Positions 15,909-27,699 of a stretch of DNA of 64,000 nt are shown here, piece by piece. Position 1 is the first letter of the stretch, and every line of letters begins with the position of its first letter. Made by a program: the position numbers and the translations under genes. The stretch is from Streptomyces yangpuensis (GTDB lineage Bacteria; Actinomycetota; Actinomycetes; Streptomycetales; Streptomycetaceae), in assembly GCF_001005295.1 (NCBI RefSeq), contig NZ_LBMK01000002.1:1093779-1157778 (forward strand), written 5' to 3'. The notes below the pieces were generated by a model. The model saw only the letters and a list, made by a program, of their open reading frames with translations, ran no database searches and was not told the origin of the DNA.

Positions 15909-17867
15909 ATGTCCGCAACACAGCCCGTACAGCCCAACGGCACGCAGCCCAAGGTGACCGAGCGCGAGGCACGACAGGTCGCGGAAGCGGCCCGGGAACA
16001 GGACTGGCGCAAACCCAGTTTCGCCAAGGAGCTCTTCCTGGGACGGTTCCGGCTCGACCTGATCCATCCCCACCCGCTCCCCGCCGACGAGGACGTCCGC
16101 CGGGGCGAGGCCTTCCTCGCCCGGCTGCGCGAGTTCTGTGAGACCCGTATCGACGGCGCCCTCATCGAGCGCGAGGCGAAGATCCCCGACGAGACCGTGC
16201 GCGGCCTCAAGGAGCTCGGCGCCCTCGGCATGAAGATCGACCCCAAGTACGGTGGCCTCGGCCTCACCCAGGTCTACTACAACAAGGCGCTCGCCCTCGT
16301 CGGCTCGGTCAGCCCGGCCATCGGGGCCCTGCTCTCCGCCCACCAGTCGATCGGCGTGCCCCAGCCGCTCAAGATGTTCGGCACGCAGGCCCAGAAGGAC
16401 GCCTACCTGCCGCGCTGCGCCACCACCGCCATCAGCGCCTTCCTGCTCACCGAACCCGACGTGGGCTCCGACCCGGCGCGCCTGGCCACCACCGCGGTCC
16501 CGGACGGGGACGACGCCTACGTCCTCGACGGCGTGAAGCTGTGGACCACCAACGGGGTCGTCGCGGACCTGCTCGTGGTCATGGCCCGGGTCCCCAAATC
16601 GGAGAACCACCGCGGCGGGATCACCGCCTTCGTCGTCGAGGCCGACTCGCCCGGCATCACCGTCGAGCACCGCAACGCCTTCATGGGCCTGCGCGGCCTG
16701 GAGAACGGCGTCACCCGCTTCCACCAAGTACGCGTCCCCGCCGACCAGCGCATCGGCGCCGAGGGCGCCGGCCTGAAGATCGCCCTCACCACGCTCAACA
16801 CCGGGCGGCTCTCCCTGCCCGCCATGTGCGTCGGCGCCGGCAAGTGGTGCCTGAAGATCGCCCGCGAGTGGTCCGGCGTACGCGAGCAGTGGGGCCGGCC
16901 GGTCGCCCAGCACGAGGCGGTCGGCGCCAAGATCTCCTTCATCGCCGCCACCACCTTCGCCCTCGAAGCGGTCGTCGACCTCGCCTCCCAGATGGCCGAC
17001 GAGGACCGCAACGACATCCGCATCGAAGCCGCCCTCGCCAAGCTCTACGGCTCCGAGATGGCCTGTCTGATGGCCGACGAACTGGTCCAGATCCGCGGCG
17101 GGCGCGGCTTCGAGACCGCCGAGTCCCTGGCCGCCCGCGGCGAGCGCGCCGTCCCCGCCGAGCAGATGCTGCGCGACCTGCGCATCAACCGGATCTTCGA
17201 GGGCTCGACGGAGATCATGCACCTGCTGATCGCCCGTGAGGCCGTCGACGCCCACCTGTCGGTGGCCGGCGACCTCATCGACCCCGAGAAGGCTCTCGGC
17301 GACAAGGCCAGGGCCGGCGCCCGTGCCGCCGGGTTCTACGCCCGCTGGCTGCCCAGGCTGGCCACCGGCCCCGGCCAGGTCCCCGGCACCTACCGGGCCT
17401 TCCACCCAGGCGGCCATCCCGACCTCTCCGCCCACCTGCGCTATGTGGAACGCAGCGCCCGCAAACTCGCCCGGTCCACCTTCTACGCGATGTCCCGCTG
17501 GCAGGGCCGCATGGAGACCAAACAGGGCTTCCTCGGCCGGATCGTCGACATCGGCGCCGAACTCTTCGCGATGAGCGCGGCCTGCGTCCGCGCCGAGCAC
17601 CTGCGTGCCTCCGGCGAGCACGGCCGCGAGGCGTACCAGCTCGCCGACGCCTTCTGCGAGCAGTCCCGGCTGCGCGTCGAGGAGCTGTTCGGCCGGCTCT
17701 GGTCCAACACCGACGACCTCGACCGCAAGGTGGTCGCCGGAGTCCTGTCCGGGACCTACGCCTGGCTGGAGGAGGGCGTCCTCGACCCCTCCGGCGACGG
17801 CCCCTGGATCGCGGACGCCGCACCCGGACCCTCGAACCGGAAAAACGTGCACCGCCCCATCCGCTGA
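15909..17867 (+). CDS. Acyl-CoA dehydrogenase, long (VLCAD-like) form
   Basis: 652 aa, far longer than the roughly 380 aa of simple family members. The N-terminal helical and middle beta domains carry FLLTEPDVGSDPA and LWTTNG, the FAD/substrate signature. The catalytic Glu is expected in RIFEGSTEIM near residue 431. The additional C-terminal 200 residues resemble the VLCAD/FadE-type extension. It oxidises acyl-CoA to enoyl-CoA in fatty-acid catabolism. ATG 15909 is chosen over GTG 15897 because GGCGAGGTGA lies at ribosome-site distance before it. It lies just outside the island, in conserved chromosome. Confidence 0.88.
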   Translation: MSATQPVQPNGTQPKVTEREARQVAEAAREQDWRKPSFAKELFLGRFRLDLIHPHPLPADEDVRRGEAFLARLREFCETRIDGALIEREAKIPDETVRGLKELGALGMKIDPKYGGLGLTQVYYNKALALVGSVSPAIGALLSAHQSIGVPQPLKMFGTQAQKDAYLPRCATTAISAFLLTEPDVGSDPARLATTAVPDGDDAYVLDGVKLWTTNGVVADLLVVMARVPKSENHRGGITAFVVEADSPGITVEHRNAFMGLRGLENGVTRFHQVRVPADQRIGAEGAGLKIALTTLNTGRLSLPAMCVGAGKWCLKIAREWSGVREQWGRPVAQHEAVGAKISFIAATTFALEAVVDLASQMADEDRNDIRIEAALAKLYGSEMACLMADELVQIRGGRGFETAESLAARGERAVPAEQMLRDLRINRIFEGSTEIMHLLIAREAVDAHLSVAGDLIDPEKALGDKARAGARAAGFYARWLPRLATGPGQVPGTYRAFHPGGHPDLSAHLRYVERSARKLARSTFYAMSRWQGRMETKQGFLGRIVDIGAELFAMSAACVRAEHLRASGEHGREAYQLADAFCEQSRLRVEELFGRLWSNTDDLDRKVVAGVLSGTYAWLEEGVLDPSGDGPWIADAAPGPSNRKNVHRPIR

Positions 17868-17964
17868 CCTGCGATCATCGCCGCACGTCGGACAGACGTA
17901 CGAAGATGAGTCACGCGTGCGGATCCGGCACGCGGACGAGCACAGCGCGAGGCGGACGAGAACG

Positions 17965-19293
17965 ATGCCGACGGCCGAGCAGGACCGCACCAGCCGACGG
18001 CTGGCCTGGTGCGTGGCGCACCTGCTGCGCCACGCACCGGACCACGTCGTCATCGACACGACCCGCCGGCTCGACCGGCCGACCCTCAAGTACCTCTGCC
18101 GCGACGAATGGCTGGCGGCCTCCACCGTCACCCTGCTGCTGCGCCACGGGACCGAGGCCGACCGCGGCTACATCGCCCGCAACCCCCGCGTCGTGGGCCG
18201 GCCGCTGCCCGGCCTGCCCGGACCTGCCCGCTACGCCCGCCGCCGCACCCCGCCCGAGCTGCTGCCCGTGCTCCGCGCCGAGCTCGGCCGGGCCCCCGGG
18301 GCGCAACCTCTCACCACCGCCGAGCTGATCGCCCTGCTGCGCCGCCACGGCCGCCGCGGACCACGCGTCCCCCTGGACGTCCTGGCGCTGCCCCACGCGG
18401 CGGATCCCACGCTGCTGCTCGCCGAGCACACCCGCCGTCCGCTGCCCGCCGGCTCCGTCGAGGCCCTGCTGCTCGCCGCCGGCCTGCCCCGGGAGACCGT
18501 CCACGGGCTGCTCGCCACCGCCGCGGCGCCGGCCGACGGCCGCACCTGGCACCGGCCCGCCGTCCGCGCCGTACGGATGGGCCGCCTCACGCACGAGGAA
18601 CTCGTCGCCCACGTCGCCCCCGCCCGCCACACCCTGCTCCTCGGCCACCTTCCCGGGCGCCGCTCCCTGCGCTGGACCCTGCCCGAACAGGCCGGCATGC
18701 AGACCGCCGTGATGCGGGCCCTGCGCCCGCTGGGCGACGACCCGCGCCTGTGGGCGGAGCTGCTGCGGCACGCCCCCGGCCACCCCGGCCCGCTGCCCGC
18801 ACTGGTGGCCGGCGTCGTCGACGGGACCCTGCCCGCACCGGACGCCGGAGGGGAGCCGGACCCCGAGCTCGCGCGGGCCGTGCGCCGGCTCGCCCCGACC
18901 GCGGCCGAGCCCTGCGGGGGCGTGGAGCGCGAACTGGCCATCGCGAGCCTCGCCGTGCCCATGGAGAGCGTCGAGGAGGACATCCGCTGGGTGCGCGACT
19001 GCCTCGACCGCGGCCTGATCACCGGCGTCGACGTCATCCGGCACAAGCTGCCTGCCTGCTGGGCCCTCGACGAGGACCACTGGCTCGGCGACGTGGACCA
19101 CCCCGACCGGCACGACCACCCGGACGCCGTGCTCGCCGCCCACGCCGAGGCGTACCGGCTGCTCACCGTCGCCCTCGGAGAGGACCCGGAGGCATGGTGG
19201 CGCACCGCCCGCACGCTCCCCGACTTCGCCGGAACGCTCCCGCACCTCCTTCTGCGGGTCACGGAAGGGGGCTCCCTGTCGGGCCGCCCCTGA
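17965..19293 (+). CDS. Conserved protein of unknown function
   Basis: 442 aa, rich in Ala, Leu, Arg and His, predicted soluble and mostly helical. No membrane segment, signal peptide or nucleotide-binding motif is visible. The Leu-rich helical pairs suggest a repeat-type (HEAT-like) scaffold, which is a weak inference. The ATG at 17965 is chosen; an in-frame GTG about 48 bp upstream is possible and neither has a strong ribosome site. It ends 20 bp before dxr. I do not recognise the family. Confidence 0.65.
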   Translation: MPTAEQDRTSRRLAWCVAHLLRHAPDHVVIDTTRRLDRPTLKYLCRDEWLAASTVTLLLRHGTEADRGYIARNPRVVGRPLPGLPGPARYARRRTPPELLPVLRAELGRAPGAQPLTTAELIALLRRHGRRGPRVPLDVLALPHAADPTLLLAEHTRRPLPAGSVEALLLAAGLPRETVHGLLATAAAPADGRTWHRPAVRAVRMGRLTHEELVAHVAPARHTLLLGHLPGRRSLRWTLPEQAGMQTAVMRALRPLGDDPRLWAELLRHAPGHPGPLPALVAGVVDGTLPAPDAGGEPDPELARAVRRLAPTAAEPCGGVERELAIASLAVPMESVEEDIRWVRDCLDRGLITGVDVIRHKLPACWALDEDHWLGDVDHPDRHDHPDAVLAAHAEAYRLLTVALGEDPEAWWRTARTLPDFAGTLPHLLLRVTEGGSLSGRP

Positions 19294-19313
19294 CTTGCGG
19301 CAACAATGGGGGC

Positions 19314-20567
19314 ATGAGCGACCGTCCAGCCCCCCTCGCCGACCCGCACCTCCTCTTCGATGCCGCGGCCGGCCGCCGGGACATCGTGATCCTCGGGTCC
19401 ACCGGCTCCATCGGCACCCAGGCCATCGACCTCGCGCTGCGCAACCCGGACCGGTTCCGGGTCACCGCCCTGTCCGCCGCCGGCGGCCGGGTGGCGCTGC
19501 TGGCCGAACAGGCCCGGCTGCTGCGCGTGGAGAAGGTGGCCGTCGCCCGCGAGGACGCCGTACCGGCCCTGAAGGAGGCGCTGAGCGCCCAGTACGGTCC
19601 GGGCGAGACGCTGCCCGAGATCCTCGCCGGGCCGGACGCCGCGACCGAACTCGCCGCCTCCCCGTGCCACACCGTCCTCAACGGCATCACCGGCTCCATC
19701 GGCCTCGCGCCGACCCTCGCCGCCCTCCGGGCCGGCCGCACCCTGGCACTGGCCAACAAGGAGTCGCTGATCGTCGGCGGCCCGCTGGTCAAGGCCCTCG
19801 CACAGCCCGGCCAGATCATCCCCGTGGACTCCGAGCACGCGGCGCTCTTCCAGGCGCTGGCCGCCGGCACCCGCGCCGACGTGCGCAAGCTCGTGGTGAC
19901 CGCCTCCGGCGGCCCCTTCCGCGGCCGCACCCGCGCCGAGCTGGCCGAGGTCACCGTCCAGGACGCGCTCGCCCACCCCACCTGGGCCATGGGCCCGGTG
20001 ATCACCGTCAACTCGGCGACGCTCGTCAACAAGGGTCTGGAGGTCATCGAGGCCCACCTGCTCTACGACATCCCGTTCGAGCAGATCGAGGTCGTGGTCC
20101 ACCCCCAGTCGTACGTGCACTCGATGGTGGAGTTCACCGACGGCTCCACGCTCGCCCAGGCCACCCCGCCGGACATGCGCGGCCCGATCGCGGTCGGCCT
20201 CGGCTGGCCCCGGCGGATCCCCGACGCGGCCCCCGCCTTCGACTGGACCAAGGCCTCCACCTGGGAGTTCTTCCCGCTGGACACCGAGGCCTTCCCCGCC
20301 GTGGGCATCGCCCGGCACGTGGGCGCCCTCGGCGGCACCGCCCCGGCCGTGTTCAACGCCGCGAACGAGGAGTGCGTAGAGGCGTTCCTGGCCGGTCGGC
20401 TGCCGTTCACGGCAATCATGGATACGGTCTCTGCCGTGGTCGATGAACACGGGACGCCGGAGTCGGGAACCTCCCTGACCGTCCAGGACGTCCTTGAAGC
20501 AGAGGCCTGGGCCAGGGCCCGGGCGCGGGAGATGGCGGCTCGGGCCGCCGCGGAGGCGCGCGCATGA
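19314..20567 (+). CDS. dxr: 1-deoxy-D-xylulose 5-phosphate reductoisomerase
   Basis: 417 aa. The NADPH-binding motif is [11 protein letters not shown] (about residues 23-33). The metal and substrate site residues are in [22 protein letters not shown] and [10 protein letters not shown], and the late [12 protein letters not shown] is present. It makes 2-C-methyl-D-erythritol 4-phosphate, the first committed step of the MEP isoprenoid pathway. The stop overlaps the rseP start by 4 bp (ATGA). The MEP gene ispG follows rseP, so the isoprenoid genes flank a membrane protease as in other Streptomyces. Confidence 0.95.
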   Translation: MSDRPAPLADPHLLFDAAAGRRDIVILGSTGSIGTQAIDLALRNPDRFRVTALSAAGGRVALLAEQARLLRVEKVAVAREDAVPALKEALSAQYGPGETLPEILAGPDAATELAASPCHTVLNGITGSIGLAPTLAALRAGRTLALANKESLIVGGPLVKALAQPGQIIPVDSEHAALFQALAAGTRADVRKLVVTASGGPFRGRTRAELAEVTVQDALAHPTWAMGPVITVNSATLVNKGLEVIEAHLLYDIPFEQIEVVVHPQSYVHSMVEFTDGSTLAQATPPDMRGPIAVGLGWPRRIPDAAPAFDWTKASTWEFFPLDTEAFPAVGIARHVGALGGTAPAVFNAANEECVEAFLAGRLPFTAIMDTVSAVVDEHGTPESGTSLTVQDVLEAEAWARARAREMAARAAAEARA

Positions 20568-21865
20568 CACTTCTGATGACGGTGCTCGGAATCGTGATCT
20601 TCGCGGTCGGCCTGCTGGTCTCCATCGCGTGGCACGAGCTGGGACACCTCTCCACGGCCAAGCTGTTCGGCATTCGCGTGCCGCAGTACATGGTGGGCTT
20701 CGGCCCGACCATCTGGTCGCGGAGGAAGGGCGAGACCGAGTACGGGATCAAGGCCATCCCCATGGGCGGCTACATCCGCATGATCGGGATGTTCCCGCCC
20801 GGCGAGGACGGCAGGGTCACCGCCCGGTCCACCTCGCCCTTCCGGTCGATGATCGAGGACGCGCGCTCGGCGGCGTACGAGGAGCTCCAGCCCGGCGACG
20901 AGGCCCGGCTCTTCTACACGCGCAAGCCGTGGAAGCGCGTGATCGTGATGTTCGCCGGCCCGTTCATGAACCTGGTCCTGGCCGTGGCGATCTTCCTCAC
21001 CACGCTGATGACCTTCGGGCTGAACACCCAGACCACCTCGGTCGCCACCGTCTCGGACTGCGTCATCCAGCAGAGCGAGAAGCGCGACAAGTGCCTGCCG
21101 GGTGACCCGGCCGCACCCGCCAGGGCCGCCGGCCTCAAGGCGGGCGACAAGATCGTCGCCTTCAACGGCCGCCCCGTCGACGACTGGTCCGCCCTCCAGA
21201 AGGACATCCGGGCCACCGTCGGGCCCGCCACGATCACCGTGGTCCGGGCCGGCGAGCGCCTCGACCTCACGGCGAACCTGATCGAGAACAAGGTCGCCAA
21301 GACGGACGGCAGCGGCAGGTACGTCAAGGACGAGTACGTCACCGCCGGCTTCCTCGGCTTCGCGCCCGCCTCCGGCTACGTACCGCAGTCCTTCGGCCAG
21401 TCCGCCGAGCGCATGGGCGAGATGATGGAGGCCGGCGTGCAGTCGCTGGTCGCCCTGCCGTCGAAGGTCCCGGACCTGTGGGACGCGGCCTTCAACGGGG
21501 CCGAGCGCAAGCAGGACAGCCCGATGGGCGTCGTCGGCGCGGCGCGCGTCAGCGGTGAGATCTTCACCCTCGACATCCCCGCCCAGCACCAGCTGGTGTT
21601 CTTCCTCAACCTGCTGGCCGGCTTCAACCTCTCGCTGTTCCTGTTCAACATGCTGCCGCTGCTCCCGCTCGACGGCGGGCACATCGCCGGCGCCCTGTGG
21701 GAGTCGCTGCGGCGGGGCGTGGCACGGATCTTCCGCCGCCCCGACCCCGGCCCGTTCGACGTGGCGAAGCTGATGCCCGTCGCGTATGTGGTCGCGGGCC
21801 TGTTCATCTGCTTCACCCTGCTGGTGATGGTCGCGGACGTGGTGAACCCGATCAAGATCACCTAG
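20564..21865 (+). CDS. rseP: Site-2-type intramembrane zinc metalloprotease (RseP/RasP family)
   Basis: 433 aa. The first membrane helix carries the zinc motif HELGH at residues 24-28. A PDZ-like domain (about residues 150-265) contains [14 protein letters not shown] later membrane helix has [13 protein letters not shown] with the third zinc ligand Asp. Such enzymes cut anti-sigma factors or other membrane proteins inside the bilayer. It is translationally coupled to dxr (ATGA overlap). A perfect 13-bp hairpin lies 28 bp after the stop. Confidence 0.93.
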   Translation: MTLLMTVLGIVIFAVGLLVSIAWHELGHLSTAKLFGIRVPQYMVGFGPTIWSRRKGETEYGIKAIPMGGYIRMIGMFPPGEDGRVTARSTSPFRSMIEDARSAAYEELQPGDEARLFYTRKPWKRVIVMFAGPFMNLVLAVAIFLTTLMTFGLNTQTTSVATVSDCVIQQSEKRDKCLPGDPAAPARAAGLKAGDKIVAFNGRPVDDWSALQKDIRATVGPATITVVRAGERLDLTANLIENKVAKTDGSGRYVKDEYVTAGFLGFAPASGYVPQSFGQSAERMGEMMEAGVQSLVALPSKVPDLWDAAFNGAERKQDSPMGVVGAARVSGEIFTLDIPAQHQLVFFLNLLAGFNLSLFLFNMLPLLPLDGGHIAGALWESLRRGVARIFRRPDPGPFDVAKLMPVAYVVAGLFICFTLLVMVADVVNPIKIT

Positions 21866-21893
21866 CGCGCGGGGGGCGTACCTCAGTCGTATC

Positions 21894-21922
21894 GGAGCCG
21901 GGCACGGATCGTGCCCGGCTCC
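21894..21922 (+). terminator. Hairpin after the dxr-rseP pair
   Basis: GGAGCCGGGCACG (21894-21906) pairs perfectly with CGTGCCCGGCTCC (21910-21922) across a 3-nt loop. There is no T tract, which is common for Streptomyces terminators. Confidence 0.6.
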
Positions 21923-22040
21923 CTACGTTCGGGTGGCACACCCCCTCGGATGCACGGCCCGCCCCCGGGTTGGCGTAATCTCGAAGCCTGGAGCCCGCCG
22001 ATCTCGGGACCTTGATCCACACCTTGGGGTTGCACAGCAG

Positions 22041-23198
<1,158 letters not shown>

Positions 23199-23274
23199 CT
23201 CCTTTCTCGGGCTCGCCTCGCGCGGGCGCCGGGAATACCGACAGCGGTCTCTGCCGAGCGCGCCGCAGGCGTCC

Positions 23275-23321
23275 GGCCCCGGCCCCGTTCCCGCAGTTCG
23301 GGAGCGGGGCCGGGGCCTTTT
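23275..23321 (+). terminator. Strong terminator after ispG
   Basis: An 18-bp perfect stem (23275-23292 with 23300-23317, arms starting GGCCCCGG and ending CCGGGGCC) is followed by TTTT. Confidence 0.85.
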
Positions 23322-23399
23322 CGTGACCTGCAGACGCGGCATCGCAGGGCGCCGCCGGGTACAGTGCGGAGATCAGCAGACTTGCACGGTGAGGCCCCA

Positions 23400-24245
23400 G
23401 TGTTGACGCAGACCACCACCCGGGTCCTTGAGCCCAGTGATCTCGACGCCGCGCTCGACATCCTCGGACGCGAGCCGGTCGAGAACGCCTTCGTCACCTC
23501 CCGGGTCCAGGTCGCCGGACTCGACCCGTGGCGCCTGGGCGGCGAGATGTGGGGCTGGTACGCCGACGGCGAGCTCCGCTCCCTCTGCTACGCCGGAGCC
23601 AACCTCGTCCCCGTCTGCGCCGAGCCCGACGCCGTACGCGCCTTCGCCGACCGGGCCCGCCGCACCGGCCGCCGCTGCTCCTCCATCGTCGGCCCGGCCG
23701 AGCCCACCCGGCTGCTGTGGCAGCTCCTCGAACCCAGCTGGGGCCCCGCCCGCGAGGTCCGCGCCCACCAGCCCCTCATGGTCATCGACCGTCCGTCCAC
23801 CACGGTCGCGGCGGACCCGCAGGTCCGCCGGATCCGCAAGAACGAGATGGACCTGATCATGCCCGCCTGCGTGGCCATGTTCACCGAGGAGGTCGGCGTC
23901 TCGCCGATGGCCGGCGACGGCGGCCTGCTGTACCAGGCCCGCGTCGCCGAGCTCGTCGCCGGCGGCCGCTCCTTCGCCCGCGTCGAGGACGGCAAGATCG
24001 TCTTCAAGGCGGAGATCGGCGCCGCCACCTCCCGCGCCTGCCAGATCCAGGGCGTCTGGGTGGCCCCCGAGTTCCGTGGCCGCGGGCACTCCGAGACCGG
24101 GATGGCCGCCGTCGTCGAGTACGCGCTGCGCGACGTGGCGCCCGTGGTCAGCCTCTATGTCAATGACTTCAACACCGCGGCGCGGGCGGCCTACCGGCGC
24201 GTGGGCTTCCGTGAGGTCGGCGCGTTCATGAGCGTGCTGTTCTGA
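23400..24245 (+). CDS. GNAT-family acetyltransferase
   Basis: 281 aa with two halves. The N-terminal half (to about residue 135) is a degenerate GNAT-like region with DUF4081 character. The C-terminal GNAT domain has QGVWVAPEFRGRGHSETGM (acetyl-CoA loop) and NDFNTAARAAYRRVGF, the final beta-strand signature. The start is GTG 23400 with GTGAGG about 7 nt upstream; a TTG follows immediately. It sits between ispG and a second, unrelated GNAT gene. The substrate is unknown. Confidence 0.85.
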   Translation: MLTQTTTRVLEPSDLDAALDILGREPVENAFVTSRVQVAGLDPWRLGGEMWGWYADGELRSLCYAGANLVPVCAEPDAVRAFADRARRTGRRCSSIVGPAEPTRLLWQLLEPSWGPAREVRAHQPLMVIDRPSTTVAADPQVRRIRKNEMDLIMPACVAMFTEEVGVSPMAGDGGLLYQARVAELVAGGRSFARVEDGKIVFKAEIGAATSRACQIQGVWVAPEFRGRGHSETGMAAVVEYALRDVAPVVSLYVNDFNTAARAAYRRVGFREVGAFMSVLF

Positions 24246-24307
24246 ACCACCAGGAGACTCGGGCTGCGGCATTCCGGCGCACCCTTACCGCGAAGTAGGG
24301 TCAGCGC

Positions 24308-24850
24308 ATGCTGCCTTCCGGAGTCCGTATCGGCCCCCTCGACCTCGCCGGCCGCGTGGACGAGGCCCTGCGCGTGCAGGCCGTTGCCTTCGGCCTCAGC
24401 GAGGAGGAGGTCGGCATCCGGCGCTACATCGTCCAGCGCCACATGACCTGCAAGGGCGCCCGCGCCCTCGGGGCCTTCGCCGAGGACGGCGCGCTCACCG
24501 GATTCGTGTACGGGATGCCGAACGACCGCACCCACTGGTGGTCCACCATCGTCGAGCCCTACCTGCGGGCCGGCGGGCACGAGGACTGGCTCGACGGGTC
24601 CTTCGTCATCACCGAACTGCACGTCCACCCCGGCTTCCAGGGCCACGGCGTCGGCCGCGCCCTGATCACCACCCTCACCGACGCGGCGTCCGAGCCCCGG
24701 TCGATCCTTTCCGCCATCGACACCGAGAGTCCCGCCCGCGGCCTCTACCGGGCCCTCGGCTACGTCGACCTCGCCCGCCAGGTGCACTTCCCGAGCGCGA
24801 GCCTCCCGTACGCCGTCATGGGCGCCCCGCTGCCGCTGACCAGGCCCTGA
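24308..24850 (+). CDS. GNAT-family N-acetyltransferase
   Basis: 180 aa, a single GNAT domain. The acetyl-CoA binding region is ELHVHPGFQGHGVGRALI (about residues 103-120). The closing motif is ESPARGLYRALGYVDLAR. The start is ATG 24308. Predicted cytoplasmic; the acceptor is unknown. It ends 43 bp before proS. Confidence 0.85.
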   Translation: MLPSGVRIGPLDLAGRVDEALRVQAVAFGLSEEEVGIRRYIVQRHMTCKGARALGAFAEDGALTGFVYGMPNDRTHWWSTIVEPYLRAGGHEDWLDGSFVITELHVHPGFQGHGVGRALITTLTDAASEPRSILSAIDTESPARGLYRALGYVDLARQVHFPSASLPYAVMGAPLPLTRP

Positions 24851-24854
24851 AACG

Positions 24855-24886
24855 GGTTACCGGGGGCCGACGGTGCCCCGGTAACC
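24855..24886 (+). promoter_or_regulatory. Hairpin immediately before proS
   Basis: GGTTACCGGGG (24855-24865) pairs perfectly over 11 bp with CCCCGGTAACC (24876-24886). Only 7 nt separate the stem from the proS ATG, so it could end the upstream transcript or restrict ribosome access to proS. Confidence 0.5.
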
Positions 24887-24893
24887 TCCGGGC

Positions 24894-26603
24894 ATGTCCA
24901 CACATCACGTACAGCGCATGTCCCGCCTCATGGCCAAGACCCTCCGCGAGGACCCGGCCGACGCCGAAACCCTCAGCCACCGGCTCCTGGTCCGGGCCGG
25001 ATACGTCCGGCGCAGCTCGGCCGGCGTGTGGACATGGCTGCCGCTCGGCAAGCGGGTCCTGGACAACGTCAGCCGTGTCGTCCGCGAGGAGATGGACGCC
25101 ATCGGCGCCCAGGAGGTGCTGCTGCCGGCCCTGCTGCCGAAGGAACCGTACGAGGTCAGCGGACGCTGGTCGGAATACGGAGACCTGCTGTTCCGGCTCA
25201 GGGACCGCAAGGGTGCGGACTACCTGCTCGGCCCCACCCACGAGGAGATCTTCACCCTGGTGGTGAAGGACCAGTGCACCTCGTACAAGGACCTGCCGGT
25301 CATGCTGTACCAGATCCAGACGAAGTACCGCGACGAGGCCCGGCCCCGGTCCGGCGTGCTGCGCGGCCGCGAGTTCCAGATGAAGGACTCCTACTCCTTC
25401 GACGTGTCCGACGAGGGGCTGGAGGAGTCCTACCGGCTCCACCGCGAGGCCTACGTCCGCATCTTCGAGCGGCTGGGCCTGGACCACCGGATCGTCTCCG
25501 CGGTGTCGGGGGCGATGGGCGGGTCGGCGTCCGAGGAGTTCCTGGCGCCGGCCGAAGCGGGCGAGGACACCTTCGTGGACTGCCCCTCCTGCGACTACGC
25601 CGCCAACACGGAGGCCGTGACCTTCGCGCTGACCCCCGTCTCCGCGGAGCACCCGCCGCTGGAGGAGGTCGACACCCCCGACACCCCGACGATCGAGACC
25701 CTGGCGGCGCACCTCAAGGTCCCCGCCTCGGCGACGCTGAAGAACCTCCTGGTCAAGGTCGACGGCGAGATCGTCGCCGTGGGCGTGCCCGGGGACCGGG
25801 AGGTGGACCTCGGCAAACTGGGCGAGCACCTGGCCCCGGCGGTCGTCGAGCTGGTCACGGCCGAGGACTTCACGGACCGGCCCGACCTCGTACGCGGCTA
25901 CGTGGGCCCGCAGGGCCTGGGGAAGGTCCGCTACCTGGCCGACCCGCGGGTCGCGCCGGGCACCGCCTGGGTGACCGGGGCCAACAAGGCCGACACGCAC
26001 GCCCGCAACGTGGTCTGCGGCCGCGACTTCGAGGTGGACCAGTACCTGGACGTGGTCGTCGTGGAGCCGGGCGACCCCTGCCCCTCCTGCGGCGCGGGCC
26101 TGCGGCTCGACCGGGCCATCGAGATCGGCCACATCTTCCAGCTCGGCCGCAAGTACGCGGACGCCTTCGGGCTGGACGTGCTGGGCCGCGAGGGCAAGCC
26201 GGTCCGGGTCACCATGGGCTCCTACGGCATCGGCGTCTCCCGCGCAGTCGCGGCCCTCGCCGAACAGACCGCCGACGAGCGCGGTCTGTGCTGGCCGGCG
26301 GCGGTGGCCCCGGCCGACGTCCACGTGGTGGCCGCGGGCAAGGCGGTACCGCTGGCCCTGGCGGAGGATGCGGCCGCGGCCCTCGCGGGCTCCGGCCTCC
26401 GGGTCCTGCTGGACGACCGCCCGGGCCTCTCCCCGGGCGTGAAGCTCACGGACGCGGAGCTGATCGGCGTCCCGTGGATCCTGGTGGCCGGCCGCCGCTC
26501 GGCCGACGGCGTGGTCGAACTCCAGAACCGCGCCACCGGCACCCGCGAAGAACTCCCCCTCCCCGAGGCCCTCACCCGCCTCTCCGGCCCCGCAGGCGTT
26601 TGA
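24894..26603 (+). CDS. proS: Prolyl-tRNA synthetase, bacterial type with editing insertion
   Basis: 569 aa. Class-II motifs are [19 protein letters not shown] (motif 1 region), [20 protein letters not shown] (motif 2) and [18 protein letters not shown] (motif 3). An insertion between motifs 2 and 3 (about residues 225-390) is the YbaK-like editing domain that removes mischarged alanine. A C-terminal anticodon-binding domain follows. The start is ATG 24894; ATG 24918 is an in-frame alternative. A hairpin lies directly upstream of the start. Confidence 0.95.
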   Translation: MSTHHVQRMSRLMAKTLREDPADAETLSHRLLVRAGYVRRSSAGVWTWLPLGKRVLDNVSRVVREEMDAIGAQEVLLPALLPKEPYEVSGRWSEYGDLLFRLRDRKGADYLLGPTHEEIFTLVVKDQCTSYKDLPVMLYQIQTKYRDEARPRSGVLRGREFQMKDSYSFDVSDEGLEESYRLHREAYVRIFERLGLDHRIVSAVSGAMGGSASEEFLAPAEAGEDTFVDCPSCDYAANTEAVTFALTPVSAEHPPLEEVDTPDTPTIETLAAHLKVPASATLKNLLVKVDGEIVAVGVPGDREVDLGKLGEHLAPAVVELVTAEDFTDRPDLVRGYVGPQGLGKVRYLADPRVAPGTAWVTGANKADTHARNVVCGRDFEVDQYLDVVVVEPGDPCPSCGAGLRLDRAIEIGHIFQLGRKYADAFGLDVLGREGKPVRVTMGSYGIGVSRAVAALAEQTADERGLCWPAAVAPADVHVVAAGKAVPLALAEDAAAALAGSGLRVLLDDRPGLSPGVKLTDAELIGVPWILVAGRRSADGVVELQNRATGTREELPLPEALTRLSGPAGV

Positions 26604-26681
26604 GGCGGCCCGCTCCCTCGGCCCCGCCGGCGGGTGAGGCGCGGGGTCCGGGGCGGCGCCCGGGGAACGGTGGAGGGCGGG

Positions 26682-26699
26682 GCGGGGCGAAAGCCCCGC
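26682..26699. terminator. Hairpin between convergent proS and SPFH genes
   Basis: GCGGGGC, a GAAA tetraloop, then GCCCCGC. It is symmetrical and could serve both converging transcripts. Confidence 0.5.
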
Positions 26700-26715
26700 G
26701 CAGCGGCTGCGACGG

Positions 26716-27657
26716 CTACGGCGGGGACTCGTCCGGGAACGGCGTCGGCTCCGCGGCCCCGAGGGCCGGCTCCGCCGCCGCCCGGTCGAGAGCCGCCGCC
26801 CCGTCCATGCCCGCGGTGTCGACCTCGGCCGGCCCGGGGCCTTCGGAAGCCGGGCCGGCCGAGGCCGGGTCCTCCCGCGCTGCCGCCGCCGGAGGCGGTG
26901 GCGCGGCGCGCTCCAGGAAGCGCAGCAGCTCCACCGGGAACGGCAGCACCAGCGTGGAGTTCTTCTCGGCGGCGACGGCCACGATCGTGTGCAGCAGGCG
27001 CAGCTGGAGCGCCGCGGGCTGCTCCGACATGACCTCCGCCGCCTCGGCGAGCTTGTGCGAGGCCTGCAGCTCCGCGTCCGCGTTGATCACGCGGGCCCGG
27101 CGCTCGCGGTCGGCCTCCGCCTGCCGGGCCATCGACCGCTTCATCGTCTCCGGCAGGGAGACGTCCTTGATCTCGACCCGGTCGATCTGCACCCCCCAGC
27201 CCACCGCCGGGCTGTCGATCATCAGCTCCAGGCCCTGGTTGAGCATCTCCCGGTTGGACAGCAGGTCGTCCAGGTCGGACTTGCCGATGATGGACCTCAG
27301 CGAGGTCTGCGCCATCTGCGAGACGGCGAAGCGGTAGTCCTCCACCGCCACGACCGCGCTCGCCGGGTCGACGACCTTGAAGTAGACGACCGCGTCCACC
27401 CGCACGGTGACGTTGTCCCGGGTGATGCCCTCCTGCGCCGGCACCGGCAGCGTCACGATCTGCATGTTCACCTTGTGGAGCCGGTCGATCACGGGAACGA
27501 TCACCGTGAAGCCAGGAGGCCGTATCTCCTCCCGCAGCCTGCCGAAGCGGAAAACCAGGCCACGCTCGTACTGCTTCACCACCCGGGCCGCGGCGCCCAT
27601 GTAGACCAGGGCGCCCACACCCGCGGCGACCACCGCTGTCAGCAGTTCCTCGACCAT
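26716..27657 (-). CDS. SPFH/band 7 (stomatin-like) membrane protein
   Basis: 313 aa. An N-terminal membrane segment (about residues 5-22) is followed by the SPFH domain: VVKQYERGLVFRFGRLREE, then VTVRVDAVVYFKVVDPASAV and RSIIGKSDLDDLLSNRE. A helical region rich in Ala and Glu follows, then an Ala/Pro-rich tail of about 65 residues. Such proteins form oligomers at membrane microdomains and often regulate proteases. No NfeD partner is adjacent. The start is ATG 27657; G-rich sequence precedes it. Confidence 0.9.
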   Translation of the reverse strand: MVEELLTAVVAAGVGALVYMGAAARVVKQYERGLVFRFGRLREEIRPPGFTVIVPVIDRLHKVNMQIVTLPVPAQEGITRDNVTVRVDAVVYFKVVDPASAVVAVEDYRFAVSQMAQTSLRSIIGKSDLDDLLSNREMLNQGLELMIDSPAVGWGVQIDRVEIKDVSLPETMKRSMARQAEADRERRARVINADAELQASHKLAEAAEVMSEQPAALQLRLLHTIVAVAAEKNSTLVLPFPVELLRFLERAAPPPPAAAAREDPASAGPASEGPGPAEVDTAGMDGAAALDRAAAEPALGAAEPTPFPDESPP

Positions 27658-27699
27658 GACGGCCCCCTGCCGGACATACCTTCCTACCTACGGTATGCC

